This document shows, piece after piece, positions 34,487 to 44,206 of a stretch of 64,000 bases of DNA. Where the stretch lies: the NCBI RefSeq assembly GCF_021533215.1, contig NZ_JAJNKA010000001.1:372001-436000 (forward strand), in the 5' to 3' direction. Source of the stretch: Portibacter lacus. Its GTDB lineage: Bacteria > Bacteroidota > Bacteroidia > Chitinophagales > Saprospiraceae. A model generated the notes under the pieces. It was not told the origin of the DNA, searched no databases, and saw nothing but the letters and a program-made list of their open reading frames with translations. Position numbers and translations under genes: made by a program. Each line of letters begins with the position of its first letter. Positions within the stretch are counted from its first letter, which is position 1.

Positions 34487-36874
34487 ATGGCTAAAAAGAA
34501 GAAGGTAAAATTCATTGACAAACTTAAGAAAGTAGGTTGGAAGAAATGGGTTTTTATAATAGCATGCATTCCGTTCCTATTAGTGTTGTCGATTTTCCTT
34601 TTAGTGCGTTTCGGAGGACTGGGTGAATTGCCTACGGCTGAGGAGATGTCAGAAATAAGAAATCCTGTAAGTTCTAGTCTCTTAGATGCGGATGGAAAGT
34701 TGATCACAGAGTACTACATTGAAAATCGAACGAATGTAGAATTAGAAGATATAAGTCCGTACTTCCTAGATGCATTAATTGCAACGGAAGATGCTAGATT
34801 TTATAAACATGGTGGAGTAGATTATCGAAGTTTAGGTCGAGTTGCCATAAAATCTATTCTGTTGCAGCGAGGATCCAGTGGGGGAGGAAGTACACTAACT
34901 CAGCAATTGGTAAAAAACGTTTTCAAGAGAAAATCATACGGCATCTTAACTATGCCAGTGAATAAATTTAGTGAATTTATTGCGGCTCATCGCCTAGAAA
35001 ATATATACAGTAAAAAGGAAATTCTGAAGCTATTTGTGAATACAGTTTCTTTCGGGGAACGGGCATTCGGTATCAATACGGCATCGAATAGGTTTTTCAA
35101 CAAAGCTCCTAAAGACCTGACGCTTGCTGAATCAGCGACACTTGTAGGAATTCTAAAAGGTACCTCTTTATATAGTCCGCGCCGAAATCCAGAGCGTGCA
35201 AAAATCAGGAGAAATGTAGTGCTTTCGCAGATGTATAAATACGAATACATCACTGAAGAAGTCAAAAATATGGCTCAAGCTGAAGAATTGACCCTTGAAT
35301 ACATGTCTCCACAAGGAGAAAGGCTAATTGCCTATGCTAAAAATCACGTGAAAAAGGAGTTCGAAAAGGTAAAAAATGAATTTCCAAAGGCAGATGGTAC
35401 GCTCTATAATCTATACACTGATGGACTGAAAATCTATACCACTTTAGATAAGCAGCTTCAAAGAGATGCTGAAAATATTGTGGCGAAAACGATGCCTGAT
35501 ATACAGAAACAGTTTTTTGCTGGGTGGGCGAAATCAAGTCCTTTTAAGGGAAGTACAAGAGCAATAGATGATGCTATCCATAAGCATCCGATCTATAAGA
35601 GGTTAAAGGCACAAGGAAAATCTAAAGAAGAGATTTTGAAGCCGTTTACGACAAAGGCAAGTCGGCGGGTATGGACATGGGAAGGTTATGAAGAAAAGGA
35701 AATTACCATTATCGATAGTATAAAGCACTATCTCACCTTATTACAAAGTGGTATGATGGCGGTAGACCCGAACGATGGAGCAATTAAAGTATGGGTCGGT
35801 GGAAATGATTTTGGTGAATTCCAATATGATAATGTGAGTTCTGCTCGACAAGTGGGCTCGACATTTAAGCCAATTACATATTTGCTAGCACTAGAGAAAG
35901 GAATCGATCCATGTACTTTTTATCCTAATGAATTAAGAACTTATGTGGATTATAAGGATTGGACGCCAGGAAATGCTGGTGGTGAGTATGGAGGATCGTA
36001 CTCGATGCAAGGAGCATTAGCACATTCTGTAAATACAGTTTCAGTGCAGCTGATCATGGAAATGGGTGTTGAAAATGTGGTGAAGAAAGCACATGAACTT
36101 GGAGTAACTGCAGACTTGCCGAAAGTTCCTTCTATTGTCTTAGGAACTGCTGATGTCAATATGGTGGATATGATGAAAGTATACAGTGCTTTCGCGAATG
36201 GTGGTCACAGTATAGAACCTTATATAATTACGAAGGTGGAAGATTTCAAAGGTCAAGTTTTATACGAACATGAAGCATATGAGTCTAAGCAAGTGATTGA
36301 TTCTGAAGATGCAGATGTATTGATTCAGATGTTGAAGAATGGAACTGAATTTGGATCAGGTCAGCGAATCAAAAGATATGGGCTGCCTGTTCACATTGCG
36401 GGTAAGACAGGAACGACTCAGAATCAATCTGATGGTTGGTTTATAGGAGCGAGTCCTAACTTAGTTGCTGGTGCTTGGGTCGGGACGGATGATAGAAGAA
36501 TACATTTCAGGAATTTAGCTACAGGATCAGGAGGTCGCACGGCATTGCCATTAGTTGGGCAATTGTTTCACAAGGCATATGCGAATAAAAGAATTAAACC
36601 TATTCCTTTCGATACTTCGAATTTCGTGTTGACTTGTCCGGATTATAGTGAAATGGATGCAGCAGAAATGAATGAATGGAGGGTAGCGCAATTAGAGAGA
36701 AGGGACAATAGATTACTGGAAGTTTTAGAAAATGTTTTCACTGGTGACGGAAGGCCAGAGGCTGAAGAGGAAGAAGATAGACCTAGAAGGAAAAAATCGA
36801 CTAGAACGAGAAGGAAGAAAAAGGAGAAGCTAAGTCTGAAGGAAAGGTTAGAGAAGATTTTTGGAGATGGGTAG
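34487..36874 (+). CDS. Bifunctional class A penicillin-binding protein (PBP1A type)
   Basis: Peptidoglycan glycosyltransferase plus D,D-transpeptidase anchored in the inner membrane, 795 residues. Seen: one TM helix (about 20-42); GT51 domain with catalytic EDARFYKHGGVD (E101) and GGSTLTQQLVKN; transpeptidase domain with STFK (S458), a later SVN and KTGT (K640-T643). The C-terminus is an acidic-to-basic tail (EEEEDRPRRKKSTRTRRKKKE), common in Bacteroidota PBP1A. Monocistronic. Named PBP1A by architecture; the exact orthologue (mrcA or pbpF-like) is not determined. Confidence 0.95.
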   Translation: MAKKKKVKFIDKLKKVGWKKWVFIIACIPFLLVLSIFLLVRFGGLGELPTAEEMSEIRNPVSSSLLDADGKLITEYYIENRTNVELEDISPYFLDALIATEDARFYKHGGVDYRSLGRVAIKSILLQRGSSGGGSTLTQQLVKNVFKRKSYGILTMPVNKFSEFIAAHRLENIYSKKEILKLFVNTVSFGERAFGINTASNRFFNKAPKDLTLAESATLVGILKGTSLYSPRRNPERAKIRRNVVLSQMYKYEYITEEVKNMAQAEELTLEYMSPQGERLIAYAKNHVKKEFEKVKNEFPKADGTLYNLYTDGLKIYTTLDKQLQRDAENIVAKTMPDIQKQFFAGWAKSSPFKGSTRAIDDAIHKHPIYKRLKAQGKSKEEILKPFTTKASRRVWTWEGYEEKEITIIDSIKHYLTLLQSGMMAVDPNDGAIKVWVGGNDFGEFQYDNVSSARQVGSTFKPITYLLALEKGIDPCTFYPNELRTYVDYKDWTPGNAGGEYGGSYSMQGALAHSVNTVSVQLIMEMGVENVVKKAHELGVTADLPKVPSIVLGTADVNMVDMMKVYSAFANGGHSIEPYIITKVEDFKGQVLYEHEAYESKQVIDSEDADVLIQMLKNGTEFGSGQRIKRYGLPVHIAGKTGTTQNQSDGWFIGASPNLVAGAWVGTDDRRIHFRNLATGSGGRTALPLVGQLFHKAYANKRIKPIPFDTSNFVLTCPDYSEMDAAEMNEWRVAQLERRDNRLLEVLENVFTGDGRPEAEEEEDRPRRKKSTRTRRKKKEKLSLKERLEKIFGDG

Positions 36875-37037
36875 GGGAAATAGTTTTTAGTTTTTTGTTT
36901 TAAGCTTTTAGGGAAGTACGAGTACAAATAAATCATTACTTGCCCTGCTTTTTCACGCACTAAAGTACGAGGTCCATTGATTTCCTGACAATCGAAAATA
37001 ATTATAGAAATTTAGTACTTAGAAAACCACCCACAGG

Positions 37038-37079
37038 AGCCCCGCAGAAAATGCGGGACAGGCTTTGGGCTTCAGCCCG
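37038..37079. repeat. GC-rich double hairpin, candidate REP-type palindromic element
   Basis: CCCGCA-GAAAA-TGCGGG (37041-37057) is followed by GGGC-TTCA-GCCC (37067-37078). AGCC before and GGCT after the first hairpin also pair. It stands out sharply from the AT-rich surroundings, lies between convergent genes, and abuts the thymidine kinase stop at 37085. It could instead be a terminator without T tract for PBP1A or tdk. Confidence 0.5.
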
Positions 37080-37084
37080 AGAAA

Positions 37085-37675
37085 CTAATAAATCTTCAGA
37101 TCCAATATATTTCCCATCTCATAGCAGATTCTACATCTAGGTTCATACTTGTCTTTTTCGCCTAGTACCACTGTCTCTTTTTCTGCACTTAATCGATAAG
37201 AATGGGTCGCCAGATTTCCACAATGAGGACAGATGGCATGTACCTTAGTGACATATTCCGCTACCGCAAGCAAATCAGGAATCGGCCCGAAAGGCTTCCC
37301 TCGAAAATCCATATCTAATCCAGCAATAATAATCCTCGCTCCTCTAATAGCTAGTTTCTGCACAACTTCCACCAACTTATCATCGAAAAACTGCGCTTCA
37401 TCTATTCCAATTACACGAATGTCTCCACTCAATCTTAAGATGTCCATGCTGTTCTCTACCACCACAGAGTCGATGGCATTCTCATCATGGGAAACCACAC
37501 TATCCACTGAATAACGATTATCTGTTTTCGGCTTGAAGATTTCTACCTTCTGATTAGCAAATTTTGCTCGCCTTAATCGTCTGATCAATTCTTCAGTCTT
37601 GCCTGAAAACATTGATCCACAGATAACTTCTATCCATCCACTTCGCTGTCCTTTAAAATGTGGTTCTAAAAACAT
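37085..37675 (-). CDS. tdk: Thymidine kinase
   Basis: Cytosolic type II thymidine kinase, phosphorylating thymidine in the salvage pathway. 196 residues, normal length. Seen: P-loop GSMFSGKT at residues 20-27, DEAQFF, the lasso region, and two Cys pairs for structural zinc (CPHCGN and CRICYE). The C-terminus LDLKIY is short as usual. Convergent to PBP1A. Confidence 0.95.
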   Translation of the reverse strand: MFLEPHFKGQRSGWIEVICGSMFSGKTEELIRRLRRAKFANQKVEIFKPKTDNRYSVDSVVSHDENAIDSVVVENSMDILRLSGDIRVIGIDEAQFFDDKLVEVVQKLAIRGARIIIAGLDMDFRGKPFGPIPDLLAVAEYVTKVHAICPHCGNLATHSYRLSAEKETVVLGEKDKYEPRCRICYEMGNILDLKIY

Positions 37676-37837
37676 AATTGTCTATCTGTTTGTTAATCGT
37701 CCCAGAAAACTCTGGTTTAATCGAAAATTTAAGGCTGAGGCCAAAATAAATTAAATTTGTTCAATATTTTTAATGTGAGACAAGTTATTATTAAACTAAA
37801 TAAGAAGTACCGATTTTAATTGCGAAAAACAGAAAAC

Positions 37838-38539
37838 ATGGGTTTGAAAAAAGTAAGTAAATTAATAGAAAAAATCAACGTCCTTTATGACAGCCTTTTA
37901 TCTATTGATGAAGAGATTTCAAGTATAGAAAAAGATTTATTACTAAATTATATTAGACAATTATACGAGCAGGTTCTAGAAATTGGTACCGAAGAAGCTC
38001 CGAAGAAATTGGCTAGAGAAGTGATGGACTTACCGAAAAGAGAAGAAGTCGTTGTCCACCCAGCAGTTGAGGAAATAGCTGATATTCCTACAGAAGACTC
38101 TTTCAAGGTTCCTCAGCCTGTAATGACCACTATAAATAGAGTAGAAACTGAGCAGAAGGTAGAAGTAGAGCAGAAAGTAGAGCAAGCAGTGGAAGTGTTA
38201 GATGAACCGATCACCATGCAAGGTTTAAATGAGGACTTAGTGGCCATGTTCGAAGTAAAAGAAGCTAAAGAATTATCTGAGAAGTTAAGCAATTTGCCTA
38301 TTAAGGATTTAAATACAGCAATGGGAATCAACGATCGTTTTTTAACGGTTAATGAACTATTCGCAGGAGATGCTGGCGCTTTTAAAGAATGTGTAGACCA
38401 CATTAATAAACTAGAAAGCTATGAAGATGCAAAATCTTACTTATTAACGAACGCAGCACAAACTTATGATTGGTCATCTGCTGAGAGACTTAAGAAAGCA
38501 GCTGGATTCATTACTTTAGTACAACGACGATTTAAATAA
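37838..38539 (+). CDS. Uncharacterised coiled-coil protein with conserved C-terminal helical domain
   Basis: 233 residues from the ATG at 37838. No signal or TM. N-terminal helical segment (1-55); an acidic, Val/Glu/Pro-rich middle with a short EQKVEVEQKVEQ repeat (about 70-135); a C-terminal helical domain with GINDRFLTVNELFAGD, ESYEDAKSYL, YDW and LVQRRF. That C-terminal pattern recurs in hypothetical Bacteroidota proteins as I recall, but I know no function. The next gene (rhomboid) starts immediately after the stop, so the two are probably coupled. Confidence 0.75.
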   Translation: MGLKKVSKLIEKINVLYDSLLSIDEEISSIEKDLLLNYIRQLYEQVLEIGTEEAPKKLAREVMDLPKREEVVVHPAVEEIADIPTEDSFKVPQPVMTTINRVETEQKVEVEQKVEQAVEVLDEPITMQGLNEDLVAMFEVKEAKELSEKLSNLPIKDLNTAMGINDRFLTVNELFAGDAGAFKECVDHINKLESYEDAKSYLLTNAAQTYDWSSAERLKKAAGFITLVQRRFK

Positions 38540-39301
38540 TTGGACAAGAAAACAATCATAGACATTTACAACCTGATTAAGGTTCCATTAATCTTAGTAG
38601 GCGTGCTATGGCTTGTTCACATTGCCAAGATTAGCACGGATTATAACTTCGGTCGATATGGTGTTTTTCCTAGAGAATGGTCAGGATTGAAAGGGATTTT
38701 ATTCGCACCACTAATTCACGGTGACTTTAAGCATCTGATTTCTAATTCAGTGCCGTTATTGGTCCTAACGACGATTATCATTTACTTCTATCGCAAAGTG
38801 GCCCTTCCAGTTTATGTGCTGATTTATATCTTGACAGGTTTTGCCGTGTGGCTTTTTGCAAGACGCAGTTACCACATCGGGGCAAGTGGAGTCGTTTATG
38901 GATTGGTTAGTTTTGTTTTCTGGAGTGGTGTTTTCAGAAGAAACTTAAGGTCTATTGTCTTAGCACTAGTAGTTACCATTTTATACAGTGGTTATTTTGC
39001 TGGAATTGTACCTGGTGAAGATGGCGTGAGTTGGGAAAGTCACTTATTCGGAGCAATAGCTGGATTAATTGTATCCTTTATGGTTAAAGGCATTGTAGAA
39101 GATGAAGATGTAAAAGAAGATCCTTGGGCAGATGAAAAATTAGAACCTGAACGATATTTCTTCCCAAGGGATATTTTCGAAAAAACGAAGGCGCAGCGAT
39201 ATGCCGAAATTCAGCAAAAGCAATTAGAGGAAAGAGCAAGAGTTGCTGCTGAAAAAGCAAGGCAAGCAGGAGGTTGGGAATCAAATAACACTTTACAATA
39301 A
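38540..39301 (+). CDS. Rhomboid-family intramembrane serine protease
   Basis: Membrane protease cutting substrates within their TM helices. 253 residues, starting with TTG directly after the upstream TAA; no nearer ATG fits. Seen: HGDFKHLISN (His and Asn before the active site), nucleophile motif GASG with S116, and catalytic H168 in SWESHLFGAIAGL. Six TM helices, then a soluble basic C-terminal tail (about 200-253). Only the motif assignments are certain; the substrate is unknown. Confidence 0.9.
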   Translation: MDKKTIIDIYNLIKVPLILVGVLWLVHIAKISTDYNFGRYGVFPREWSGLKGILFAPLIHGDFKHLISNSVPLLVLTTIIIYFYRKVALPVYVLIYILTGFAVWLFARRSYHIGASGVVYGLVSFVFWSGVFRRNLRSIVLALVVTILYSGYFAGIVPGEDGVSWESHLFGAIAGLIVSFMVKGIVEDEDVKEDPWADEKLEPERYFFPRDIFEKTKAQRYAEIQQKQLEERARVAAEKARQAGGWESNNTLQ

Positions 39302-39446
39302 GCCACTTCTCTTTAGAAAAAAATCCAGAACTCCATACAAATTCTTATGGTCATTAGTATAATCGAATGATCTTTCAGAGAATAAATAAATACAGCGACA
39401 TCTTCCTGCCCACCAAGTGAAAGAAGTGTGTAACTTTAACGACCGA

Positions 39447-40319
39447 ATGAAGAACGATCGAACAGCCATAAAAACGATTTACTTTAGTATTATCGGGAAT
39501 TTTACCCTTGCTATTATTAAATTAGTTGCAGGAGTTCTAGGGCATTCTTTTGCTTTAATCGCCGATGCTATAGAATCTACCACCGATATTTTCTCATCGT
39601 TATTGGTCCTTTTTGGGCTGAAGTATTCGAAGAAACCTCCTGATGAAAATCACCCATATGGTCATGGAAAAATAGAGCCGATTGTCACTTTTCTTGTCGT
39701 CGCTTTTCTGGTTGCATCAGCGACTATGATCGCTTATGAAAGCATTCAGAATATCCAGACCCCACATAAAATGCCTAAAGCATGGACATTGTATGTTTTA
39801 GCTGGAATCATATTATGGAAGGAAATTTCTTTTCAAGTAGTCATTCGTAAGAGCAAAGAAACACATAGTTCGTCGTTGAAAGCAGATGCTTGGCACCACA
39901 GAAGTGACGCAATAACCTCCGTAATGGCTTTTGTGGGTATTCTGATTGCAATCATGCTCGGAGAAGGCTATGAAACAGCAGATGATTGGGCAGCTTTATT
40001 TGCTTCCGGTTTCATTTACTATAATTGTTACTTGATTCTAAGACCAGCACTTGGAGAAATCATGGATGAGCAACTTTATGACGAACTGGTTCTAGAAATT
40101 CGGGGCCTTGCTAGGAAAGTGGAAGGCGTCATTGAAACTGAAAAATGCTATGTTCGAAAAGCAGGCATGAGGTATCACGTGGATCTACATGCTATAGTAA
40201 ATAGTGAAATTACAGTTCGGGAAGGACATGAAATAGCACATAATTTGGTCGATTACTTACATGATCATATTCCTAACCTCGGCCAAGTATTAGTCCATGT
40301 GGAACCTGAAGAATATTAA
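39447..40319 (+). CDS. Cation diffusion facilitator (CDF) metal transporter
   Basis: Inner-membrane antiporter exporting Zn2+, Fe2+, Mn2+ or similar against protons. I prefer the ATG at 39447 (290 residues) over the GTG at 39417. Seen: the TM2 metal site ADAIESTTDIFSSLLVLFG, the family landmark HPYGHGKIEPI, the TM5 site ADAWHHRSDAITSV, and a C-terminal cytoplasmic domain with conserved His residues (RYHVDLHAIV, EGHEIAHNL). Six TM helices. The HD-to-DD ligand sets hint at zinc or iron, but selectivity cannot be fixed. Confidence 0.92.
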   Translation: MKNDRTAIKTIYFSIIGNFTLAIIKLVAGVLGHSFALIADAIESTTDIFSSLLVLFGLKYSKKPPDENHPYGHGKIEPIVTFLVVAFLVASATMIAYESIQNIQTPHKMPKAWTLYVLAGIILWKEISFQVVIRKSKETHSSSLKADAWHHRSDAITSVMAFVGILIAIMLGEGYETADDWAALFASGFIYYNCYLILRPALGEIMDEQLYDELVLEIRGLARKVEGVIETEKCYVRKAGMRYHVDLHAIVNSEITVREGHEIAHNLVDYLHDHIPNLGQVLVHVEPEEY

Positions 40320-40397
40320 TTTTTTTAGGTCAATTTTGTCTCGTTAGCATCAAGAATAAGCCTAGAAGAATTTGATATATTTCAACTGAAACTCTAT

Positions 40398-41234
40398 TCA
40401 ACCGCCATAATTTTTGCGATAGCTGATAGGGGTAACCTGATGTATTTCATTAAACTTTTTATGGAAAAATGGAAGCGACTCATATCCACATTCATAGGCT
40501 ATGTTGGAAACAGAATGATCTGTATGTGATAACATTCGAGCTGCAATGTTTATTCGATATTCATTCAAGTAAGTAAAGAAGGAACGGCCCATCATTTTAG
40601 TGAAAAATCTTGAAAAGGATTGTTCTGTCATGTTCACAAGACCTGCTAGCTCTTTGAGATATATCCTTCTTTGGTAATGTATGCTCACAAAGTCAAAAAT
40701 CTTAGCTATTCTGCTGTTATATCCATTCGGCATGTCATTTTTGAAACTTGCTTCGGATAATGTAGTATAAGAACACGAAGATAGATTACTTAATAAACTC
40801 AGTAATTCAATATAAAGTTGAGATCCATTTAGTCTCAACAGTCCTCTTATGGAAGAAATCATTGGAGCAACTTCATGCTCACTAAAAATAATTCCCTTGG
40901 CCGCGATATTTATCATTTTAAAAACCCCATCTAATTCGGGAACGTTTGCATATATTTCTTTATTCCATTGAATGACGATAGACTTTGAGAGGCTATTTTG
41001 ATCACTCATGTTTTTCCAGCAATGCGGCAAATTAGAACGAAGAAGCACCACTTCGCCGGGTTTATAAGCACCTACATAATCACCTATAAATTTAGTGCCA
41101 ATACTATTTTCGATGAATGTTAACTCATGCTGCGGATGGTAATGCCACGGTGTTTCAAAATCTGTTTTTGCATATTGAAACGCAGTAATAGAATTTTGCT
41201 CTCCCAGATGAATAGGCTCTAAAATTGGCTTCAT
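40398..41234 (-). CDS. AraC-family regulator with cupin sensor domain
   Basis: 278 residues. N-terminal cupin-like sensory domain with WHYHPQHELTFIE (about 31-43) and PGEVVLLRSNLPHCW; C-terminal double helix-turn-helix (about 185-278) with LAGLVNMTEQSFSRFFTKMM and CGYESLPFFHKKFNE. It is divergent from the P450 gene with 195 bp between starts, so the P450 operon is the most likely target. In other bacteria such cupin-AraC proteins control sugar or aromatic metabolism. Confidence 0.9.
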   Translation of the reverse strand: MKPILEPIHLGEQNSITAFQYAKTDFETPWHYHPQHELTFIENSIGTKFIGDYVGAYKPGEVVLLRSNLPHCWKNMSDQNSLSKSIVIQWNKEIYANVPELDGVFKMINIAAKGIIFSEHEVAPMISSIRGLLRLNGSQLYIELLSLLSNLSSCSYTTLSEASFKNDMPNGYNSRIAKIFDFVSIHYQRRIYLKELAGLVNMTEQSFSRFFTKMMGRSFFTYLNEYRINIAARMLSHTDHSVSNIAYECGYESLPFFHKKFNEIHQVTPISYRKNYGG

Positions 41235-41429
41235 TGGATTAATATTTACATACTGACAACAATCATAAATAAGGAATGGAAGTTAACTATTATGATATAA
41301 AATAAAGAAAATTATAGATTGAAATGATGTAATAGATTATTATAAAGGTAAAAAAGTAAATACTTGTTGCTCGAAAAATTACCAATTTTGCTAAGATCGT
41401 TTTGCGTAATCAAACAATTATAATGACAG

Positions 41430-42596
41430 ATGAAAAAGAATTTAATTGAAGACCCATTTGAAAAAGAGAGAGAAGAGAAAGGAATAGGAGAAATGAATGA
41501 CCAGAATGATCAGGTAACCATGGTCCTAAGACACAGGGATGTTCGGAAATGTGCTCATAATTGGAAAGATTATACATCAGCTGCCAAGCCAGGGCGAATT
41601 GTTATTCCTTCAGAAGTTAATATTCGGGAAACTAGACAGATTCCATTTGAATTGGATCCACCGAAACATGGCCAATATCGAAAAGTAATCGAAGAATGGT
41701 TTCGGCGACCACTCAAGGAGGATTATCAAGAAAAATTGAAGAGTCAGATTGAATTGCTACTAGATGAAGTCATTGATTTAGAACAAGTAGAGTTAGTCCA
41801 TGATTTCGCATTGAAGTTGCAGTCCAGAGCATTGACTTTGTTATTGAATACGCCATTCGAAGAATCAGAGACATGGATTTCATGGGGAACACATGTTTTC
41901 AGAAGTGAAGGAGAAGCACTTGATGGAGATAAGGCGAACATCCTTTATGATTACATTGACAAAGAAATAAAAAGAGCAGAGCTTAATCCGACAGATGATC
42001 TATATTCCATGTTACTCGCTTCGGCAGTAGAAGGGAAAAAATTGACCCATGAAGAAATCAAAGGTGTATTAGTATTAACATTTGCTGGAGGCCGAGATAC
42101 CGTTATTAATGCAGTGACTAATACAATTGCTTATTTTGCAGAACACCCAGAGAGCCTAACACACATTAAAGAAGAACCTGAAATAGTTGGTAAAGCAGTC
42201 GAAGAATTGCTAAGGTATTTTTCTCCCCTAACGCAGATAGGAAGAGTTGTGAAAACAGATAGTCATATTTGTGAGCATGCAGTAAAAGCAGACACGCGGA
42301 TTGGTTTATGCTGGGCATCGGCAAATCGAGATGCGCAAGTTTTTGAAAACCCGAATGAAATAGACCTCACTCGAAAAATGAATCCGCATGTGGCTTTCGG
42401 ATTTGGGACTCATAATTGCTTAGGTGCGAGCCATGCGAGACAAATCCTAAGGATTTTAGTATTGGCCATAGCCTCTAAAGTGGAATCAATCGAAGTGCTT
42501 GATGGCGAAGAAAATATTGAAGAGCTCGGTGTATTTCGCAGAAAAGTAGGTTACCATAATTTAAATGTTGCATTTAATAAAATTGAAAATAAATAA
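41430..42596 (+). CDS. Bacterial class I cytochrome P450
   Basis: Haem-thiolate monooxygenase, soluble, 388 residues (family usual about 400). Seen: I-helix oxygen-activation motif FAGGRDTV, K-helix ELLR, and haem-binding FGFGTHNCLG with ligand C330. The acid-alcohol pair (D-T) is present. It leads a three-gene operon with its own ferredoxin (1-bp gap) and reductase, the complete class I electron chain as in the P450cam system. Substrate is unknown; no catabolic genes lie next to it. A cupin-AraC regulator is divergent. Confidence 0.95.
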   Translation: MKKNLIEDPFEKEREEKGIGEMNDQNDQVTMVLRHRDVRKCAHNWKDYTSAAKPGRIVIPSEVNIRETRQIPFELDPPKHGQYRKVIEEWFRRPLKEDYQEKLKSQIELLLDEVIDLEQVELVHDFALKLQSRALTLLLNTPFEESETWISWGTHVFRSEGEALDGDKANILYDYIDKEIKRAELNPTDDLYSMLLASAVEGKKLTHEEIKGVLVLTFAGGRDTVINAVTNTIAYFAEHPESLTHIKEEPEIVGKAVEELLRYFSPLTQIGRVVKTDSHICEHAVKADTRIGLCWASANRDAQVFENPNEIDLTRKMNPHVAFGFGTHNCLGASHARQILRILVLAIASKVESIEVLDGEENIEELGVFRRKVGYHNLNVAFNKIENK

Positions 42597-42597
42597 G

Positions 42598-42906
42598 ATG
42601 GCGAAAATAACTTTCATTACCAATGATGGTGAAAAAACCACGTTAGAAGGGACTTCAGGTTCTGTAATGTCCTTGGCAGTTGAAAATGGAATCAGTGGCA
42701 TAGATGGTGATTGTGGTGGAGTCTGTTCCTGCGCTACTTGTCACGTACATGTGGCAGAAGAAGACATGGAAAGGGTAGGAGAAGCGAGTGAAATAGAAGC
42801 AGTTATGCTAGAACTTGCAGATGATGTTACGGAATTCAGTAGGTTAAGTTGTCAGATAGAAATTAGTGAAGGGATTGATGGCATCGTACTAACAGTAGCG
42901 GAATAG
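42598..42906 (+). CDS. Putidaredoxin-type [2Fe-2S] ferredoxin
   Basis: 102-residue electron carrier, start at 42598 directly after the P450 stop. Cluster ligands C39, C45, C48 and C85 in the vertebrate-type spacing (x5, x2, x36), almost identical to putidaredoxin. An additional Cys (C43) sits inside the cluster loop (CGGVCSCATCH). Delivers electrons from the reductase to the P450. No transit or signal peptide, so cytosolic. Confidence 0.94.
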   Translation: MAKITFITNDGEKTTLEGTSGSVMSLAVENGISGIDGDCGGVCSCATCHVHVAEEDMERVGEASEIEAVMLELADDVTEFSRLSCQIEISEGIDGIVLTVAE

Positions 42907-42911
42907 CTATC

Positions 42912-44159
42912 ATGGATGACCCGATGAAAAGCCAAGAAGTTTGTGCCATTATAGGTGCCAGTCATGCCGGAGTGAATTGTGCATTTGCCCTTCGTAAAGA
43001 AGGATGGAAAGGCAAAATAATCATGTATGATGGCGATCCAGAACTTCCATATCATCGACCACCCCTTTCGAAAGCATACTTAAGCGCTGGAGATATTATG
43101 GGGTTAACACCGTTGAAATCTGAAGCGGCTTACCTGAAAGAAGACATCGTTCTAAGGCTCGGAACACGCATTAATGCCATTCATCCCAAACGAAAAGAAA
43201 TCATATTGGAAAATGGAGATTCACAAGCTTACCATAAGTTAGTAATCGCAACTGGAGCTCGTCCCATCATTCCTAGAATACCTGGAATCGAAACTGCTAC
43301 TCATTTATATCCACTGAGAACTGCTGCGCATGTGAATTGTATTCAAGAAGCCATTAAATCGGGTGCAGGAAAGGAAGTGGTAATCATTGGTGGTGGTTAT
43401 ATCGGCTTGGAAACAGCTGCTTCATTAAAGAAACTTGGTGCCAATGTCAAAGTCCTAGAACGGGAAGAAAGAATATTAGCAAGGGTCACAGCTCCCGTAA
43501 TGTCTGATTTCTTTCACCAACTTCATACAGAAAATGATGTGGAAGTATTGACTGGTAAAAATGTAGTCAGCATTGAATCAAACGGAAATCAAAATACGGT
43601 TACTTGTGAGGATGGAAGCCATTATATAGCTGATCTGATTATTGTAGGAGTTGGAATTAAGGTCAATGTAGAGATGGCCGAAAAAGCAGGAATCAAGATC
43701 AAGAATGGAATTCTTGTGGATAATTCGGCTCGCACGAATGATAAAGATATTTATGCCATCGGTGATTGTACTTATCATTTCAATACTTATTATGATAGAT
43801 TCGTGCGCTTAGAATCTGTACAGAATGCAGTTGATCAAGCTAAAATTGCTGCAGCCGCTATTTGCGGAAAGGAAGCCGGTTACAACGCAATACCTTGGTT
43901 CTGGTCTGATCAATTCGATGTTAAATTACAAATGGTCGGTCTCTCAGAAGGTTATGATGAAGTAATAATAAGGAAGGAGAATACAGATAACTGTTTCTCT
44001 TTATGGTATTTTATAGGTGATGATTTATTGTCGGTAGACGCTGTAAATAATGCAAAAGCTTACGTCTGGGGAACAAAATTTTTGAAGAGTCGCGTTCCGA
44101 TTGACAAAGAAAAATTAAAAGATTCGACCGTAGACTTAAAAGCTATTCCTAAAGTATAA
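42912..44159 (+). CDS. FAD-dependent ferredoxin reductase (putidaredoxin reductase type)
   Basis: NAD(P)H- and FAD-binding reductase, 415 residues, supplying the adjacent ferredoxin. Seen: N-terminal FAD motif IIGASHAGVNCAF (Ser and His replace the usual Gly residues), ATGARPIIPRI, the NAD(P) Rossmann motif IIGGGYIGLETA, and the second FAD motif IYAIGDC. C-terminal domain follows the family. Gap of 5 bp from the ferredoxin gene. Alternative start at 42924. Confidence 0.93.
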   Translation: MDDPMKSQEVCAIIGASHAGVNCAFALRKEGWKGKIIMYDGDPELPYHRPPLSKAYLSAGDIMGLTPLKSEAAYLKEDIVLRLGTRINAIHPKRKEIILENGDSQAYHKLVIATGARPIIPRIPGIETATHLYPLRTAAHVNCIQEAIKSGAGKEVVIIGGGYIGLETAASLKKLGANVKVLEREERILARVTAPVMSDFFHQLHTENDVEVLTGKNVVSIESNGNQNTVTCEDGSHYIADLIIVGVGIKVNVEMAEKAGIKIKNGILVDNSARTNDKDIYAIGDCTYHFNTYYDRFVRLESVQNAVDQAKIAAAAICGKEAGYNAIPWFWSDQFDVKLQMVGLSEGYDEVIIRKENTDNCFSLWYFIGDDLLSVDAVNNAKAYVWGTKFLKSRVPIDKEKLKDSTVDLKAIPKV

Positions 44160-44206
44160 GTTGGTTATCAAGGTAAACAGAAATTAAATTTTTCATGGAT
44201 TCATCC

